Positions 9,098 through 17,043 of a stretch of 64,000 bases of DNA are shown in pieces. Source of the stretch: JBBSBL01 sp046330255 (GTDB lineage Bacteria > Actinomycetota > Thermoleophilia > Solirubrobacterales > Solirubrobacteraceae); NCBI GenBank assembly GCA_046330255.1, contig JAXLTC010000001.1:434001-498000 (forward strand). Direction: 5' to 3'. Both the position numbers and the translations under genes were made by a program. A model generated the notes under the pieces. That model made no database searches and was not told the origin of the DNA. It saw only the letters and a list, made by a program, of their open reading frames with translations. How positions within the stretch are numbered: the stretch's first letter is position 1; every line of letters starts with the position of its first letter.

Positions 9098-9137
9098 TTG
9101 ACATCCGTTCGATTCGCGCAATACTTGCTTGCGCGAA
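9098..9137 (+). promoter_or_regulatory. MarR-MFS promoter with overlapping operator
   Basis: TTGACA (9098-9103) and AATACT (9120-9125), 16 bp apart, form a good sigma-70-type promoter. A perfect inverted repeat, TTCGCGCAA (9113-9121), 7 bp spacer, TTGCGCGAA (9129-9137), covers the -10 and the likely start site. Its position five bases before the MarR ATG and its symmetry fit autorepression by the MarR protein. The leader is only about ten bases with no Shine-Dalgarno. Confidence 0.8.
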
Positions 9138-9141
9138 CGCA

Positions 9142-9669
9142 ATGACTTCCACAACGTCAACAGAAGCCGCTAACGCAACGGATTCGGCGAAGCACGTTTC
9201 TTCCGAGGACCTCGGCCACGTCGTGCTCGAGGTCTTCGCGGCGGTGCAGCGCTCCAGCGGCGCCGAGCAGGTTATCGCGGTGATCGACGAGCTCGATCTG
9301 ACCGTCACCCAGTTCAAGCTGCTGCTCGAGCTCGAGGTGCGCGAGCGCCCCTGCTCGATCAAGGAGGCGGGCGGCTGCGTCGGCCTCTCGCTTCCCGCCG
9401 CCAGCCGCGCCACTGACACGCTCGTGCGCCGCGGCCTGCTGGAGCGCCACGAGGACGAGCAGGACCGGCGCATCAAGCGCCTGCGGCTCAGCCCTGCCGG
9501 CCGCGAGGCCGCGGGGCGCATCCGCGAGGCGCGCCTCGCCGGCATCGAGGAGATCGCCGCGCGGCTCACCCCCGCCGAGCGCACCCGCATCGCCGAGGCC
9601 GTGCGCCCGCTGATCGCGGCCGCCCGCCACCCCGGCACCGACACGACCGACGAGGACCCCGCCACATGA
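9142..9669 (+). CDS. MarR-family transcriptional repressor of the efflux operon
   Basis: This 175-residue winged-helix protein has the MarR core: DLTVTQFKLLLELE, recognition helix region GLSLPAASRATDTLVRRGLLER, and the beta-wing DEQDRRIKRLRLSPAGRE. MarR proteins repress adjacent transporter genes and are released by small phenolic or drug-like ligands. Its stop overlaps the start of the MFS gene (ATGA), so the two are translationally coupled. The ATG lies just after a perfect operator-like repeat. The ligand is not predictable. Confidence 0.93.
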   Translation: MTSTTSTEAANATDSAKHVSSEDLGHVVLEVFAAVQRSSGAEQVIAVIDELDLTVTQFKLLLELEVRERPCSIKEAGGCVGLSLPAASRATDTLVRRGLLERHEDEQDRRIKRLRLSPAGREAAGRIREARLAGIEEIAARLTPAERTRIAEAVRPLIAAARHPGTDTTDEDPAT

Positions 9670-11291
9670 CCAAGGCCATCCACCGCCACCGCGCCCGCCT
9701 CGTCCACGACGGCAACCGCCGCTGGTGGACGCTCGCGGCGATGTGCTTCGCGCTGTTCATGATCATGCTCGACAACACGGTCGTGAACGTCGCACTGCCG
9801 TCGATCCAGCGCGACCTGAACACGAGCCTCTCGGCGCTCGAGTGGACCGTGAACGCCTACACGCTCACGTTCGCCGTGCTGCTGGTGACGGGCGGGCGCC
9901 TGGGCGACATCTTCGGGCGCCGGCGCATGTTCCTGTTCGGCGTAGTCGTCTTCGCGCTCTCCAGCGGAGCGATCGGCTTCTCGCCGAACGACACGTGGCT
10001 GGTCGCCTGGCGGGCGATCCAGGGCGTCGGCGCGGCGTTCATGATGCCCGCGACGCTGTCGATCATCACGAACGCGTTCCCGCCCGAGGAGCGCGGCAAG
10101 GCGATCGGCACGTGGGCCGGCGTGTCCGCGCTGGCACTGGCGATCGGCCCGGTCGTCGGCGGGTTCCTGACCGAGCAGGTGAGCTGGCAGTCGATCTTCT
10201 TCCTCAACCTGCCGGTCGCCGTGGGCGCGATCGCGGTGACGCTCTTCGCCACGCGCGAGTCGCGCGACGAGACGGTCTCGCGCGACGTCGACGTGCCCGG
10301 CATCCTCGCGCTCAGCGCCGGCCTGGCCGCGATCGTGCTCGCGCTCGTCGAAGGCAACTCGTGGGGCTGGGGCTCCCCCGCGATCGTCGCGCTGCTCGCC
10401 GGCGGGGTCGGCGCGCTCGGCGCCTTCTTCTGGATCGAGCACCACAGCCGCGCGCCGATCGTCGACTTCTCGTTCTTCCGCTCGCGCTCGTTCGCGGGCG
10501 CGAACATCGTCGCGTTCATCGTCTCGTTCGCGATGCTCGCGATGTTCTTCTTCATCGCGCTCTACATGCAGAACATCCTCGGCTACTCGCCGCTCGAGGC
10601 CGGGGTGCGCTTCCTGCCCTCGACGGTGATGATCGTCGCGATCGCGCCGATCTCCGGCCGCCTGGCCGACCGCATCGGGCCGCGTCCGCTGATGGTGGCC
10701 GGACTGGTGCTCGCCGGCGCCTCGCTGCTGTGGCAGTCGCAGATCACGGTGAGCACCGGCTACGGGTACCTGCTGCCCGCGTTCGTCCTGATGGGCATCG
10801 GCATGGCGCTCGTGATGTCGCCGATGAGCACCGCAGCGATGAACGCCGTCGACGAGGCGAAGGCCGGCGTCGCCTCCGGCGTGCTCTCGATGACCCGCAT
10901 GGTCGGCGGCACGTTCGGCGTGGCGATCCTGGGCGCGATCGTCAGCGTGGTCGGGCGCACGAAGATCGACCAGGCGCTGCCGCGCCTGCCTCAGACCGTG
11001 CGCGACCGCATCGTCGACGGCCTCGGCTCCGGCGGGATGGCCCACGGGCACGCCCCGCCCGAGATCGTCGCCGCGACCAAGAGCGCGTTCGTGTCCGCGC
11101 TGGGCAGCGGCCTGGCGCTCGGCGGGATCGTCACGCTGGTCGGCGCCGCCATCGCCTGGGTGCTGATCGAGCGCCGTCCGGCCGCGGCGCGCGCCGCGGA
11201 TGCCCACGACGCCGCGCCGTCGATGCCCGGCCCGCCCGCCGAGATCGAGGCGATCGCCGCCGTCGAGCACGAGCCGGCGGTCACGCGCTAG
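9666..11291 (+). CDS. DHA2-family MFS multidrug efflux transporter (EmrB/QacA type, 14 TM)
   Basis: This 541-residue integral membrane protein has the drug:H+ antiporter-2 motifs: D1 LDNTVVNVALPSIQRDL, motif A GGRLGDIFGRRRMF, and motif C-like GPVVGGFL. Hydrophobic segments are compatible with 14 helices; the last lies near residue 480-500 and a ~40-residue cytosolic tail follows. It exports drugs or toxic metabolites using the proton gradient. It is co-transcribed with and coupled to the MarR gene, which supports inducible efflux. Confidence 0.93.
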   Translation: MTKAIHRHRARLVHDGNRRWWTLAAMCFALFMIMLDNTVVNVALPSIQRDLNTSLSALEWTVNAYTLTFAVLLVTGGRLGDIFGRRRMFLFGVVVFALSSGAIGFSPNDTWLVAWRAIQGVGAAFMMPATLSIITNAFPPEERGKAIGTWAGVSALALAIGPVVGGFLTEQVSWQSIFFLNLPVAVGAIAVTLFATRESRDETVSRDVDVPGILALSAGLAAIVLALVEGNSWGWGSPAIVALLAGGVGALGAFFWIEHHSRAPIVDFSFFRSRSFAGANIVAFIVSFAMLAMFFFIALYMQNILGYSPLEAGVRFLPSTVMIVAIAPISGRLADRIGPRPLMVAGLVLAGASLLWQSQITVSTGYGYLLPAFVLMGIGMALVMSPMSTAAMNAVDEAKAGVASGVLSMTRMVGGTFGVAILGAIVSVVGRTKIDQALPRLPQTVRDRIVDGLGSGGMAHGHAPPEIVAATKSAFVSALGSGLALGGIVTLVGAAIAWVLIERRPAAARAADAHDAAPSMPGPPAEIEAIAAVEHEPAVTR

Positions 11292-11328
11292 CCGGGCCGC
11301 CTGCGAGGTCACTGAGCGCTCGGGGCGC

Positions 11329-11479
11329 GGGGTCGCGCTCGGAGTTCCCAGCGGCCCGTCGCGCCGCGAACGGCGGCAATGGAGGAGGCTCTTCGTGGTC
11401 GGTTCGGGCGCGACGACCGCGGGAGAGGGCGCCGGGGCCGCCGTCCTGGGTAGGGGGCACATACGACCCCCAAGGCAGG
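11329..11479. repeat. Partial hairpin repeat element (copy A1)
   Basis: This 151 bp stretch lies in the only gene-free region over 300 bp (11292-11766). It holds a left arm GCGAACGGCGGCAATGGAGG (starting 11366), preceded 37 bp upstream by GGGGTCGCGCTCGG (11329-11342). A weaker hairpin follows (CCTG-n4-GGGGG at 11445-11457 against CCCCC-n4-CAGG at 11467-11479). No matching right arm follows, so this looks like a partial or overwritten copy of the element at 11496-11675. Confidence 0.6.
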
Positions 11480-11495
11480 AGCGCGGAATCCCGCC

Positions 11496-11675
11496 GGGGT
11501 CGCGCTCGGGCGCTGCGGGGTGCCTGTTGCGTCGCGAACTGCGGCAAGGAAGGAGGTATTCGCGCTCGCGGAGGGCGCGGCCCTCGCGACTGTGCGATTG
11601 ACCGCGTATATCGGTGTCAATCGCACACTCGCGGCGCGGCCGCCGGAGCCGGGCTCCTTCGTTGCCATCGTTCGC
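11496..11675. repeat. Dispersed hairpin element (copy A2), complete
   Basis: The left arm GCGAACTGCGGCAAGGAAGG begins at 11534, preceded by GGGGTCGCGCTCGG at 11496 exactly as in copy A1. The right arm (11654-11675) is its inverted counterpart, ending GTTCGC. Between them is a perfect 12 bp hairpin, TGTGCGATTGAC (11591-11602) with GTCAATCGCACA (11616-11627) and an AT-containing 13 bp loop. It sits between two genes of the same direction, MFS and corA. Related copies occur at about 40.9, 46.3, 55.4 and 61-62 kb. Confidence 0.85.
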
Positions 11676-11766
11676 CACGACTCACGCCCGCGCGATGAGC
11701 CCGGACCGCGACCGGTCGGCGCCGGCCGTGCGGCCGGCGCCGACCGCGCGCGGTAGCGTGGTCCGT

Positions 11767-12759
11767 GTGGAGGTCCTGAACGGGATCGACCTGAAGCACA
11801 TGGACTCGCTGCGCCGGCGCGGAGAGTTCTTCTGGCTGGACCTGCACGAGCCTGCCGCGGGCGTGCTCGACAGCCTCGCCACCCACTACGGCTGGCACCC
11901 CGTCGTCCGCCAGAACCTCGCCGACCAGCACCAGCGGCCCAAGCTCGCCTCCTACGGCGACTACTCGTTCCTGGTCTTCTACGGCGCGCGCAAGGCGAAG
12001 CTGGCGCGGCTCTCCGAGCAGCCCGACGACGCGCACCTCGTCGAGGTGCACCTCGTGGTCAGCGGGGACTACGTGATCTCGATCCACCGCAGGCCGCTGA
12101 AGGAGCTGGACGACCTGCGCGAGTCGATCGGCGAGCACGAGCCCAGCTCGGAGGAGGGCGTCATCTACGAGATCCTCGACGCGCTCACGAACACCTACTT
12201 CGACGTGCTCGATGACATCGACACCGAGATCGACGACCTCGAGGACGCGATCGTCGCGCGCCCGACCGAAGATCAGCTCGAGCAGGTCTTCCACCTCAAG
12301 CGCGTCCTGATCCGCACGCGCCGGGCGGTCGACCCGCAGCGCGACCTCGCCGCGCGGGCCCTGGACGACCTCGAGCGCCTGCCCGGACTGCAGACCGACG
12401 GGAGCGACTACTTCCGCCAGGTCTACGACCACCTGCTGCGGATCTCGGACCGCGTGGAGGCCTACCGCGACCTGCTCACCAGCGTGATGGACGTCTACCT
12501 GTCCACAGTCTCCAACCGCCTGAACGTCGTGATGAAGCAGCTCACGATCGTCGCGACGATCTTCCTGCCGCTGACATTCGTGACCGGCTTCTTCGGGATG
12601 AACTTCTCCTGGCTCGTCACGCGGATCACCGGGCCCTTCATGTTCTTCGCGCTGGGCATCGGGCTCCTGCTGGCGCCGATCGTGGCGATGCTCGTCTGGT
12701 TCCGCCGCAAGGGCTGGCTCGGGGACGGCGAAGCGCCCGCGCCCACGACGCGCAGGTAG
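11767..12759 (+). CDS. corA: CorA-family magnesium/divalent cation transporter
   Basis: This 330-residue protein has the CorA layout: an N-terminal cytosolic alpha/beta domain, a long helical stalk (residues ~120-260) and two C-terminal membrane helices, the first followed by the ion-selectivity motif GMN in FFGMNFSW at about residue 281. It forms pentameric Mg2+ (sometimes Co2+/Ni2+) channels in the inner membrane. GTG 11767 was chosen since the family starts close to 'EVLNG'; GTG 11758 is an alternative. No clear Shine-Dalgarno is seen. Upstream in-frame codons run through the repeat element and are not coding. Confidence 0.92.
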   Translation: MEVLNGIDLKHMDSLRRRGEFFWLDLHEPAAGVLDSLATHYGWHPVVRQNLADQHQRPKLASYGDYSFLVFYGARKAKLARLSEQPDDAHLVEVHLVVSGDYVISIHRRPLKELDDLRESIGEHEPSSEEGVIYEILDALTNTYFDVLDDIDTEIDDLEDAIVARPTEDQLEQVFHLKRVLIRTRRAVDPQRDLAARALDDLERLPGLQTDGSDYFRQVYDHLLRISDRVEAYRDLLTSVMDVYLSTVSNRLNVVMKQLTIVATIFLPLTFVTGFFGMNFSWLVTRITGPFMFFALGIGLLLAPIVAMLVWFRRKGWLGDGEAPAPTTRR

Positions 12760-12801
12760 AGTCCCCCGCCCGTACCCCGACGCCGAAGGAAGTGGTCGCC
12801 T

Positions 12802-14058
12802 GTGGCAGTTGACGTGAGCCAGGTCGCGCAGATCGACGCCGAGCCGGGCGAGCTGCCCTCGACGATGGCCGCGTGGGTCATCCGCGAGGAGCGCTTCGGC
12901 GAGCCGGTCGACGCCTTCCGGGTCGAGGAGATCGAGGTGCCCGAGCCGGGCGCCTTCGAGGTGGTCGTGCGCGTGATGGCGGCCGGCGTGAACTTCAACA
13001 ACGTGTGGGCGGCGCTCGGCGAGCCGGTCTCGGTGTTCCGCTACGGCGACCACCCGCAGTACGGCCACCACATCGGCGGCTCGGACGCCTCCGGGATCGT
13101 CTGGAAGGTCGGCGAGGGCGTGACGCGCTGGAAGCCCGGCGACGAGGTCGTCGTGCACTGCAACCAGGCCTCCTACGAGGACCCGGAGGTCCACGGGCTC
13201 GACCCGCTCGCGGCGCCCTCGCAGCAGATCTGGGGCTACGAGACCACGTGGGGCAGCTTCGCCCAGTTCACCAAGGTCCAGGCCCAGCAGCTGCTTCCCA
13301 AGCCGCACCACCTCGCCTGGGAGGAGGCCGCCAGCTACGGGCTCACGTACTTCACCGCCTACCGCATGCTGCTGGACCGCGCAAAGGTGCAGGCCGGCCA
13401 CCGGGTGCTGATCTGGGGCGCCGCCGGCGGGCTCGGCGTGTTCGCCACGCAGCTCTGCAAGCTGACGGGCGCGGACGCCGTCGGCGTGGTCTCCTCGGAC
13501 GAGAAGGGCGCGCTCGTGGAGCAGCTCGGTGCGAAGGGCTTCGTGAACCGCAACGAGTACGCCGGCATGCTGCGGCGGGGCGGTGAGGACGCGGCCGCGG
13601 AGAAGGCGCGCTTCAAGGAGTCGCGGCGCTTCACCAAGGCGGTCGAGGAGATCCTCGGCGGCCCGCCCGACATCGTCTTCGAGCACGTCGGGCAGGCGAC
13701 GTTCCCGACGTCCGTGCTCGCGGTGAAGCCGTTCGGCAAGGTCGTGATCTGCGGCGCGACCTCCGGCTACACGCTCGACTTCGACGTGCGCTACCTGTGG
13801 ATGCGCCAGAAGGAGATCCTCGGCTCCCACTTCGCCAATGCGTATGAGGCGATGCGCGCCAACGAGCTGATCGAGCAGGGGAAGATCCGCCCGGTCCTGT
13901 GGCAGACGATGGGCTTCGACGGGGTCGCCGAGGCCCACCAGCTGCTGCGCGACAACAAGCACCTCGGGAAGATCTCGATCCTGGTGGGAGCCGAGGCCGA
14001 GGGCCAGGGCGCGACCGCCGAGGGCGAGGGCGCGATCCGCGCCGAGGTGGGTGCCTGA
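12802..14058 (+). CDS. ccr: Crotonyl-CoA carboxylase/reductase
   Basis: This 418-residue zinc-independent MDR-family enzyme is the key enzyme of the ethylmalonyl-CoA pathway: crotonyl-CoA + CO2 + NADPH gives (2S)-ethylmalonyl-CoA. Typical Ccr features are the N-terminal FRVEEIEVPEPGAFEVVVRV, GVNFNNVWAALGEP, HHIGGSDASGIVWKVGEGV, the NADPH-binding WGAAGGLGVFATQL (residue ~210) and the C-terminal LWMRQKEILGSHFAN. Length and insertions match Ccr rather than plain enoyl reductases. Translation starts at GTG 12802. The next small gene begins one base after its stop. Partner genes of the pathway lie elsewhere in the window: mutase at 18 kb, hydratase and lyase at 51 kb. Confidence 0.93.
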   Translation: MAVDVSQVAQIDAEPGELPSTMAAWVIREERFGEPVDAFRVEEIEVPEPGAFEVVVRVMAAGVNFNNVWAALGEPVSVFRYGDHPQYGHHIGGSDASGIVWKVGEGVTRWKPGDEVVVHCNQASYEDPEVHGLDPLAAPSQQIWGYETTWGSFAQFTKVQAQQLLPKPHHLAWEEAASYGLTYFTAYRMLLDRAKVQAGHRVLIWGAAGGLGVFATQLCKLTGADAVGVVSSDEKGALVEQLGAKGFVNRNEYAGMLRRGGEDAAAEKARFKESRRFTKAVEEILGGPPDIVFEHVGQATFPTSVLAVKPFGKVVICGATSGYTLDFDVRYLWMRQKEILGSHFANAYEAMRANELIEQGKIRPVLWQTMGFDGVAEAHQLLRDNKHLGKISILVGAEAEGQGATAEGEGAIRAEVGA

Positions 14059-14059
14059 G

Positions 14060-14422
14060 ATGCGTCACGTCGTGCACATCCCGTGGTACGCGACGCTGCT
14101 CCGCGCCGACGCCTTCGAGGAGGCGCTCGCCGAGATCGCCCCGCTCGCGCTGCGCTACGGGGCGAGCGACTACTTCGTGCACCGCTCGCGCGAGGACGGC
14201 TACAAGTTCCTCCAGATGGCGGGCTTCGAGGACAAGGCGGACTTCGCCCGCTACTGGGACGGCCCGGAGTTCATCCGCTGGCGCCAGGTCCACGGCTCCT
14301 GGTACCAGGTCCCGGTGCTCTACGCCTTGCAGCAGGTGACGGTCGAGGGCGCGCTCGAGTACGACGAGGCGGCAGCGGCGACGCCCGCCGGCGGCGCGCC
14401 CGAGCCGCCCGCCGCCGCGTAG
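14060..14422 (+). CDS. Conserved small protein co-transcribed with ccr, function unknown
   Basis: This 120-residue protein starts at ATG 14060, with GAGGTGG nine bases upstream and only one base after the ccr stop, so it is in the same operon. The body (MRHVVHIPWYATLLRADAF, ALRYGASDYFVHRSREDGYK, FARYWDGPEFIRWRQ) looks like a compact alpha+beta fold of the dimeric ferredoxin-like or ABM-monooxygenase kind. The last ~20 residues are low-complexity Ala/Pro. An accessory role in the ethylmalonyl-CoA branch is inference from position only. Confidence 0.7.
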   Translation: MRHVVHIPWYATLLRADAFEEALAEIAPLALRYGASDYFVHRSREDGYKFLQMAGFEDKADFARYWDGPEFIRWRQVHGSWYQVPVLYALQQVTVEGALEYDEAAAATPAGGAPEPPAAA

Positions 14423-14457
14423 TCGTCGCGACGCCCGGTCGGCGCTACCCTCGGGCC

Positions 14458-14661
14458 ATGGACGGCCCGGTCGAGACGCTCGAGCGCTGGGAGCGCTTCG
14501 GTGGGCACTGGCACGTGCTCGAGCTCACCGACCGCCATGCCGCCGTCGAGCTGTGCGCCTGCACCGGCGAGCGCATGGACCGCCTCGAATCCGGCGACGC
14601 CGCGCTGATCGCCTACCTGCGCTCCGAGCGGCCGGGCCGCCCGGCGCCGCCCACGGCCTAG
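14458..14661 (+). CDS. Small conserved acidic protein, function unknown
   Basis: This is a 67-residue product: ETLERWERFGGHWHVLELTD, then VELCACTGERMDRLESGD and a terminal ALIAYLRSE helix. The compact pattern is seen in small actinobacterial proteins without assigned function. The paired Cys (C-x-C) could bind metal, but no partner motif is present. The stop overlaps the stop of the convergent membrane protein through the sequence CTAG. Confidence 0.6.
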   Translation: MDGPVETLERWERFGGHWHVLELTDRHAAVELCACTGERMDRLESGDAALIAYLRSERPGRPAPPTA

Positions 14662-14891
14662 TCGGACGGCTCGGGGTCGGCGAAGAGCCGCCAGAGCGCA
14701 ACCATCACCGCGCCGGTGACGGCGACGTCGAGCACCATCACCGGCACGAGAATCCACCAGGTGTCGACGACCGCCAGGGCGACCACCGCTCCGACGATCG
14801 CGGCGATCGCGCCGAGGAACACGAGCAGGAGGTCGGTCCCTTGCCCGGACGGCGTTGCGGGCGGGACGTGCGCTTCCAGGCTGGAGGACAT
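14658..14891 (-). CDS. Small two-helix membrane protein
   Basis: This 77-residue protein has two hydrophobic helices (LLLVFLGAIAAIVGAVVALAVV and ILVPVMVLDVAVTGAVMVALW) joined by a short turn, with short polar ends. ATG 14891 is preferred over GTG 14900 because GGAGGTG sits eight bases before the ATG and includes the GTG. Function is unknown. Confidence 0.65.
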   Translation of the reverse strand: MSSSLEAHVPPATPSGQGTDLLLVFLGAIAAIVGAVVALAVVDTWWILVPVMVLDVAVTGAVMVALWRLFADPEPSD

Positions 14892-15013
14892 CGAGATCAC
14901 CTCCGGGCGGTCGTATTTCCTAAGGTAGCTATGAAAATAGCGCCCGCCCGGGGCGCAGCCAACGCGACTGTCAGCGTGCGGACGCTACGAGCCGCTCGCT
15001 CGCCGCGTCCGCT

Positions 15014-15703
15014 CTAGGAGGCCGTGCCGGACCCGCCGCCGGCCATCGGGCCACGCAGCTCGATCGTGCAGCCGGCCTTGGCCGGGTCGCGCGGGACGAA
15101 CGAGGTGAGCTCGGTGTCCGGATCGATCGCGTCCAGCAGGCCGAGCGTCATCCCGCGGTGCAGGCCGCACACAACCTGCCGGCGCTCGCCGGCGACCTCG
15201 CGGTAGGGGCAGTTCCTGAGCTTGTAGGAGAGCCGCCCGCGCCCGCGCGCCCGCTTGCGCTCAGGGCTGAACCCCAGCGCCGCAAGCACGCCGCGCATCC
15301 GCTCCTCGGCGGATCCGTCGTCGGGGTCGGGCGCGAGCTCGCGGCCGATCCGCCGGCCGGTCGCCTCCACCTCGTCCACGCCGACCCCGGCTCCGGCGAG
15401 CGAGCGCACGAGCCACCGGCCCAGGTCCGCGTAGGCGCTCGGCGCCTCGCCGCTCGGCCGCGCGCCGGGGCTCACCGACCAGGTGTCGCGCGGGCGCCCG
15501 CGCGGGAGCCGCTCGCGCCCGCGCTCGAGCAGGCCGGCGTCGGCGAGGCGCTCCAGGTGGAGGCGGACTCCGTTCGGGTGCAACCCGAGCCGCTCGGCGA
15601 GCTCCGCGGTCGCCGCCGGCCGCCGCAGCTGCACGACCAGCGCGAACAGCCGTGCGCGCGTCGGGTGCGCCAGCGCTCCCCCCGGTGTGGTCAGCACATC
15701 CAC
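15014..15703 (-). CDS. ArsR/SufR-like winged-helix regulator with C-terminal Cys cluster
   Basis: This 229-residue protein has an N-terminal winged helix (TTPGGALAHPTRARLFALV, TAELAERLGLHPNGVRLHLERL, GLLERGRERL). The C-terminal half has NCPY, then 13 residues and a Cys in VCGLHRGM, and a last Cys in AGCTIEL. A similar Cys pattern ligates the Fe-S cluster in SufR-type repressors. It is divergent from a 7Fe ferredoxin gene, which supports a role in sensing Fe-S or redox state. The ligand set is not proven from sequence. Confidence 0.78.
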   Translation of the reverse strand: MDVLTTPGGALAHPTRARLFALVVQLRRPAATAELAERLGLHPNGVRLHLERLADAGLLERGRERLPRGRPRDTWSVSPGARPSGEAPSAYADLGRWLVRSLAGAGVGVDEVEATGRRIGRELAPDPDDGSAEERMRGVLAALGFSPERKRARGRGRLSYKLRNCPYREVAGERRQVVCGLHRGMTLGLLDAIDPDTELTSFVPRDPAKAGCTIELRGPMAGGGSGTAS

Positions 15704-15807
15704 CCCGCCGGGAGTTTCGCATACTCGGGCTGGGAGAACCAGCGGGTCCGGCTGCGGGCGTCCCGGGCGAGCTCTCCCGGAGCAACACGGCCTCCCCGGC
15801 TTTTTCC

Positions 15808-15838
15808 TATACTGCCTGTGCTAAACCAGCCCTGGGAG
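15808..15838 (+). promoter_or_regulatory. Ferredoxin -10 element and ribosome site
   Basis: TATACT at 15808-15813 is a good -10 box following a T-rich run. No convincing -35 is seen, as is common for activator-dependent or extended promoters. GGGAG at 15834-15838 lies five bases before the GTG start. Confidence 0.45.
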
Positions 15839-15843
15839 CCACC

Positions 15844-16113
15844 GTGGCCTACGTGATCAACGAGCCGTGCATCGGGACCAAGGACGTGTCGTGCGTCGAG
15901 GTCTGCCCCGTCGACTGCATCCATCCCACCCCGGACGAGCCGGCGTTCGAGTCGGCCGAGCAGCTCTACATCGACCCCGAGGAATGCATCGACTGCGACG
16001 CCTGCGTGGAGGCGTGCCCCGTCGACGCGATCACCCCGGAGGACATGGTGCCGCCGGAGTGGCAGCACTACATCGAGCGCAACGCGGCCTACTACCGGGT
16101 CGCCGGGCGCTGA
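15844..16113 (+). CDS. fdxA: 7Fe-type ferredoxin ([3Fe-4S]/[4Fe-4S])
   Basis: This 89-residue protein starts AYVINEPCIGTKDVSC. The first ligand set is C-x7-C-x3-CP as in 3Fe-4S sites of FdxA. The second is the classical C-x2-C-x2-C-x3-CP in CIDCDACVEACP. The C-terminal PPEWQHYIERNAAYY helix is typical of actinobacterial FdxA. It carries electrons for P450s, reductases or other oxidoreductases. The GTG start has a clear GGGAG, and the divergent SufR-like gene may regulate it. Confidence 0.95.
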   Translation: MAYVINEPCIGTKDVSCVEVCPVDCIHPTPDEPAFESAEQLYIDPEECIDCDACVEACPVDAITPEDMVPPEWQHYIERNAAYYRVAGR

Positions 16114-16117
16114 ACGT

Positions 16118-16133
16118 CTGAGCGCGCGCTCAG
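16118..16133. terminator. Perfect palindrome between convergent genes
   Basis: CTGAGCGCGCGCTCAG is a perfect 16 bp palindrome just after the ferredoxin stop. It overlaps the stop codon (16130-16132) of the convergent propeller gene and is a likely bidirectional terminator. Confidence 0.5.
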
Positions 16134-17038
16134 CCCGCGGCGCGGGGCAGCTCGAGAAGGTCGCCCCGGTAGCCAGCGGCGTAGACGCTGCGGGCGGAGA
16201 AGCCGCGCCGGCCCGGACCGGGCGCGACCGAGCTGAATCCGGCCGCGCCGCGGTGCAGCACGCAGATGCGCCGGCGCGCGTCGATCCGCCAGACCTGGCC
16301 CGCCCCGAACGCCGCCGCGTAGAGCGTGCCGCCCCGGCGGGCGAGGCCGTCCAGGAACGCGTTGGCAAAGGAGGCCGGCGGCGAGGCCCACGTCGTGAAG
16401 CGCCCGTTCCGGGTGTCGATCCGCAGCACCGCCGTGGGACTGCCGGAGCGGTTGGCGTAGAGCCAGCGTCCCGTCGCGTCCAGCGCGAGCCCGTTGGTGA
16501 ACGGCGCGCGCGACCACGCGCGCTGCACCCGTCCGCGCGGCGAGATCCTGTCGACCGTCGGCTTGAAGTCGTCCGAGGCGTAGAACGTGCCGTCCCGGGC
16601 GCGCACCACGCCGTTGGCCATCGAGAGCCCGCGGGCGAAGACGCGCTTGCGCCCGCTGCGCGGATCGATCACGTAGAGGCCCGCGTTCCCCTTCGCCGGC
16701 GCGCCCTGGCCGTTGGCGATGTTGTTCCCGAAGCCGACGTAGATCCGGCCCTGCCGGTCGAACGCGATCCCGCCCGGGTCGGCGATCCCCGACGCCAGCA
16801 CGCGCGGGCGCGCGCCGCGGCGATCGACCACCAGCAGCGCCTTGCGCACGCGGTCGGTGAACAGCAGCCGCCCGGACGTGTCGAAGGCGAGCGACTCGAT
16901 CTGGCCCTGCCCCGTCAGCAGCGCCCGCGCGGGACGCGATCCCGCACAGTCGGGAAGCGCCGTGGCCGCCGCGGCCGGCGGCGGCCCGGAAAGCGCGAGC
17001 GTCGCACCGGCGGCGAGCGGTATCAGCACCCTGTACAT
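16130..17038 (-). CDS. Secreted SMP-30/NHL-type beta-propeller protein
   Basis: This 302-residue protein begins with a signal peptide (MYRVLIPLAAGATLALSG...AAAA). The body has repeated blades of the SMP-30/gluconolactonase or NHL type: GQIESLAFDTSGRLLFTD, GGIAFDRQGRIYVGFGNN, NGVVRARDGTFYASDD, NGLALDATGRWLYAN. Such propellers act as lactonases or ligand-binding scaffolds outside the cell. ATG 17038 was chosen since it opens directly on the signal sequence. It starts five bases after the clpS stop and may be co-transcribed with it. Confidence 0.82.
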   Translation of the reverse strand: MYRVLIPLAAGATLALSGPPPAAAATALPDCAGSRPARALLTGQGQIESLAFDTSGRLLFTDRVRKALLVVDRRGARPRVLASGIADPGGIAFDRQGRIYVGFGNNIANGQGAPAKGNAGLYVIDPRSGRKRVFARGLSMANGVVRARDGTFYASDDFKPTVDRISPRGRVQRAWSRAPFTNGLALDATGRWLYANRSGSPTAVLRIDTRNGRFTTWASPPASFANAFLDGLARRGGTLYAAAFGAGQVWRIDARRRICVLHRGAAGFSSVAPGPGRRGFSARSVYAAGYRGDLLELPRAAG

Positions 17039-17043
17039 GCCGC

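Noticed and set aside
6583..9141. Long plus-strand opening that runs into the MarR gene
   Set aside because: It is the complement of the secreted hydrolase gene. Only the part from ATG 9142 has MarR motifs, and a promoter and operator lie directly before it.
9075..11678. 867-residue minus-strand opening opposite the MFS gene
   Set aside because: It is the mirror of a well-defined transporter, has Asp/Arg/His-rich low complexity and no recognisable domain.
11614..11766. Upstream in-frame extension of corA
   Set aside because: It reads through the right half of the hairpin element and has no CorA similarity.
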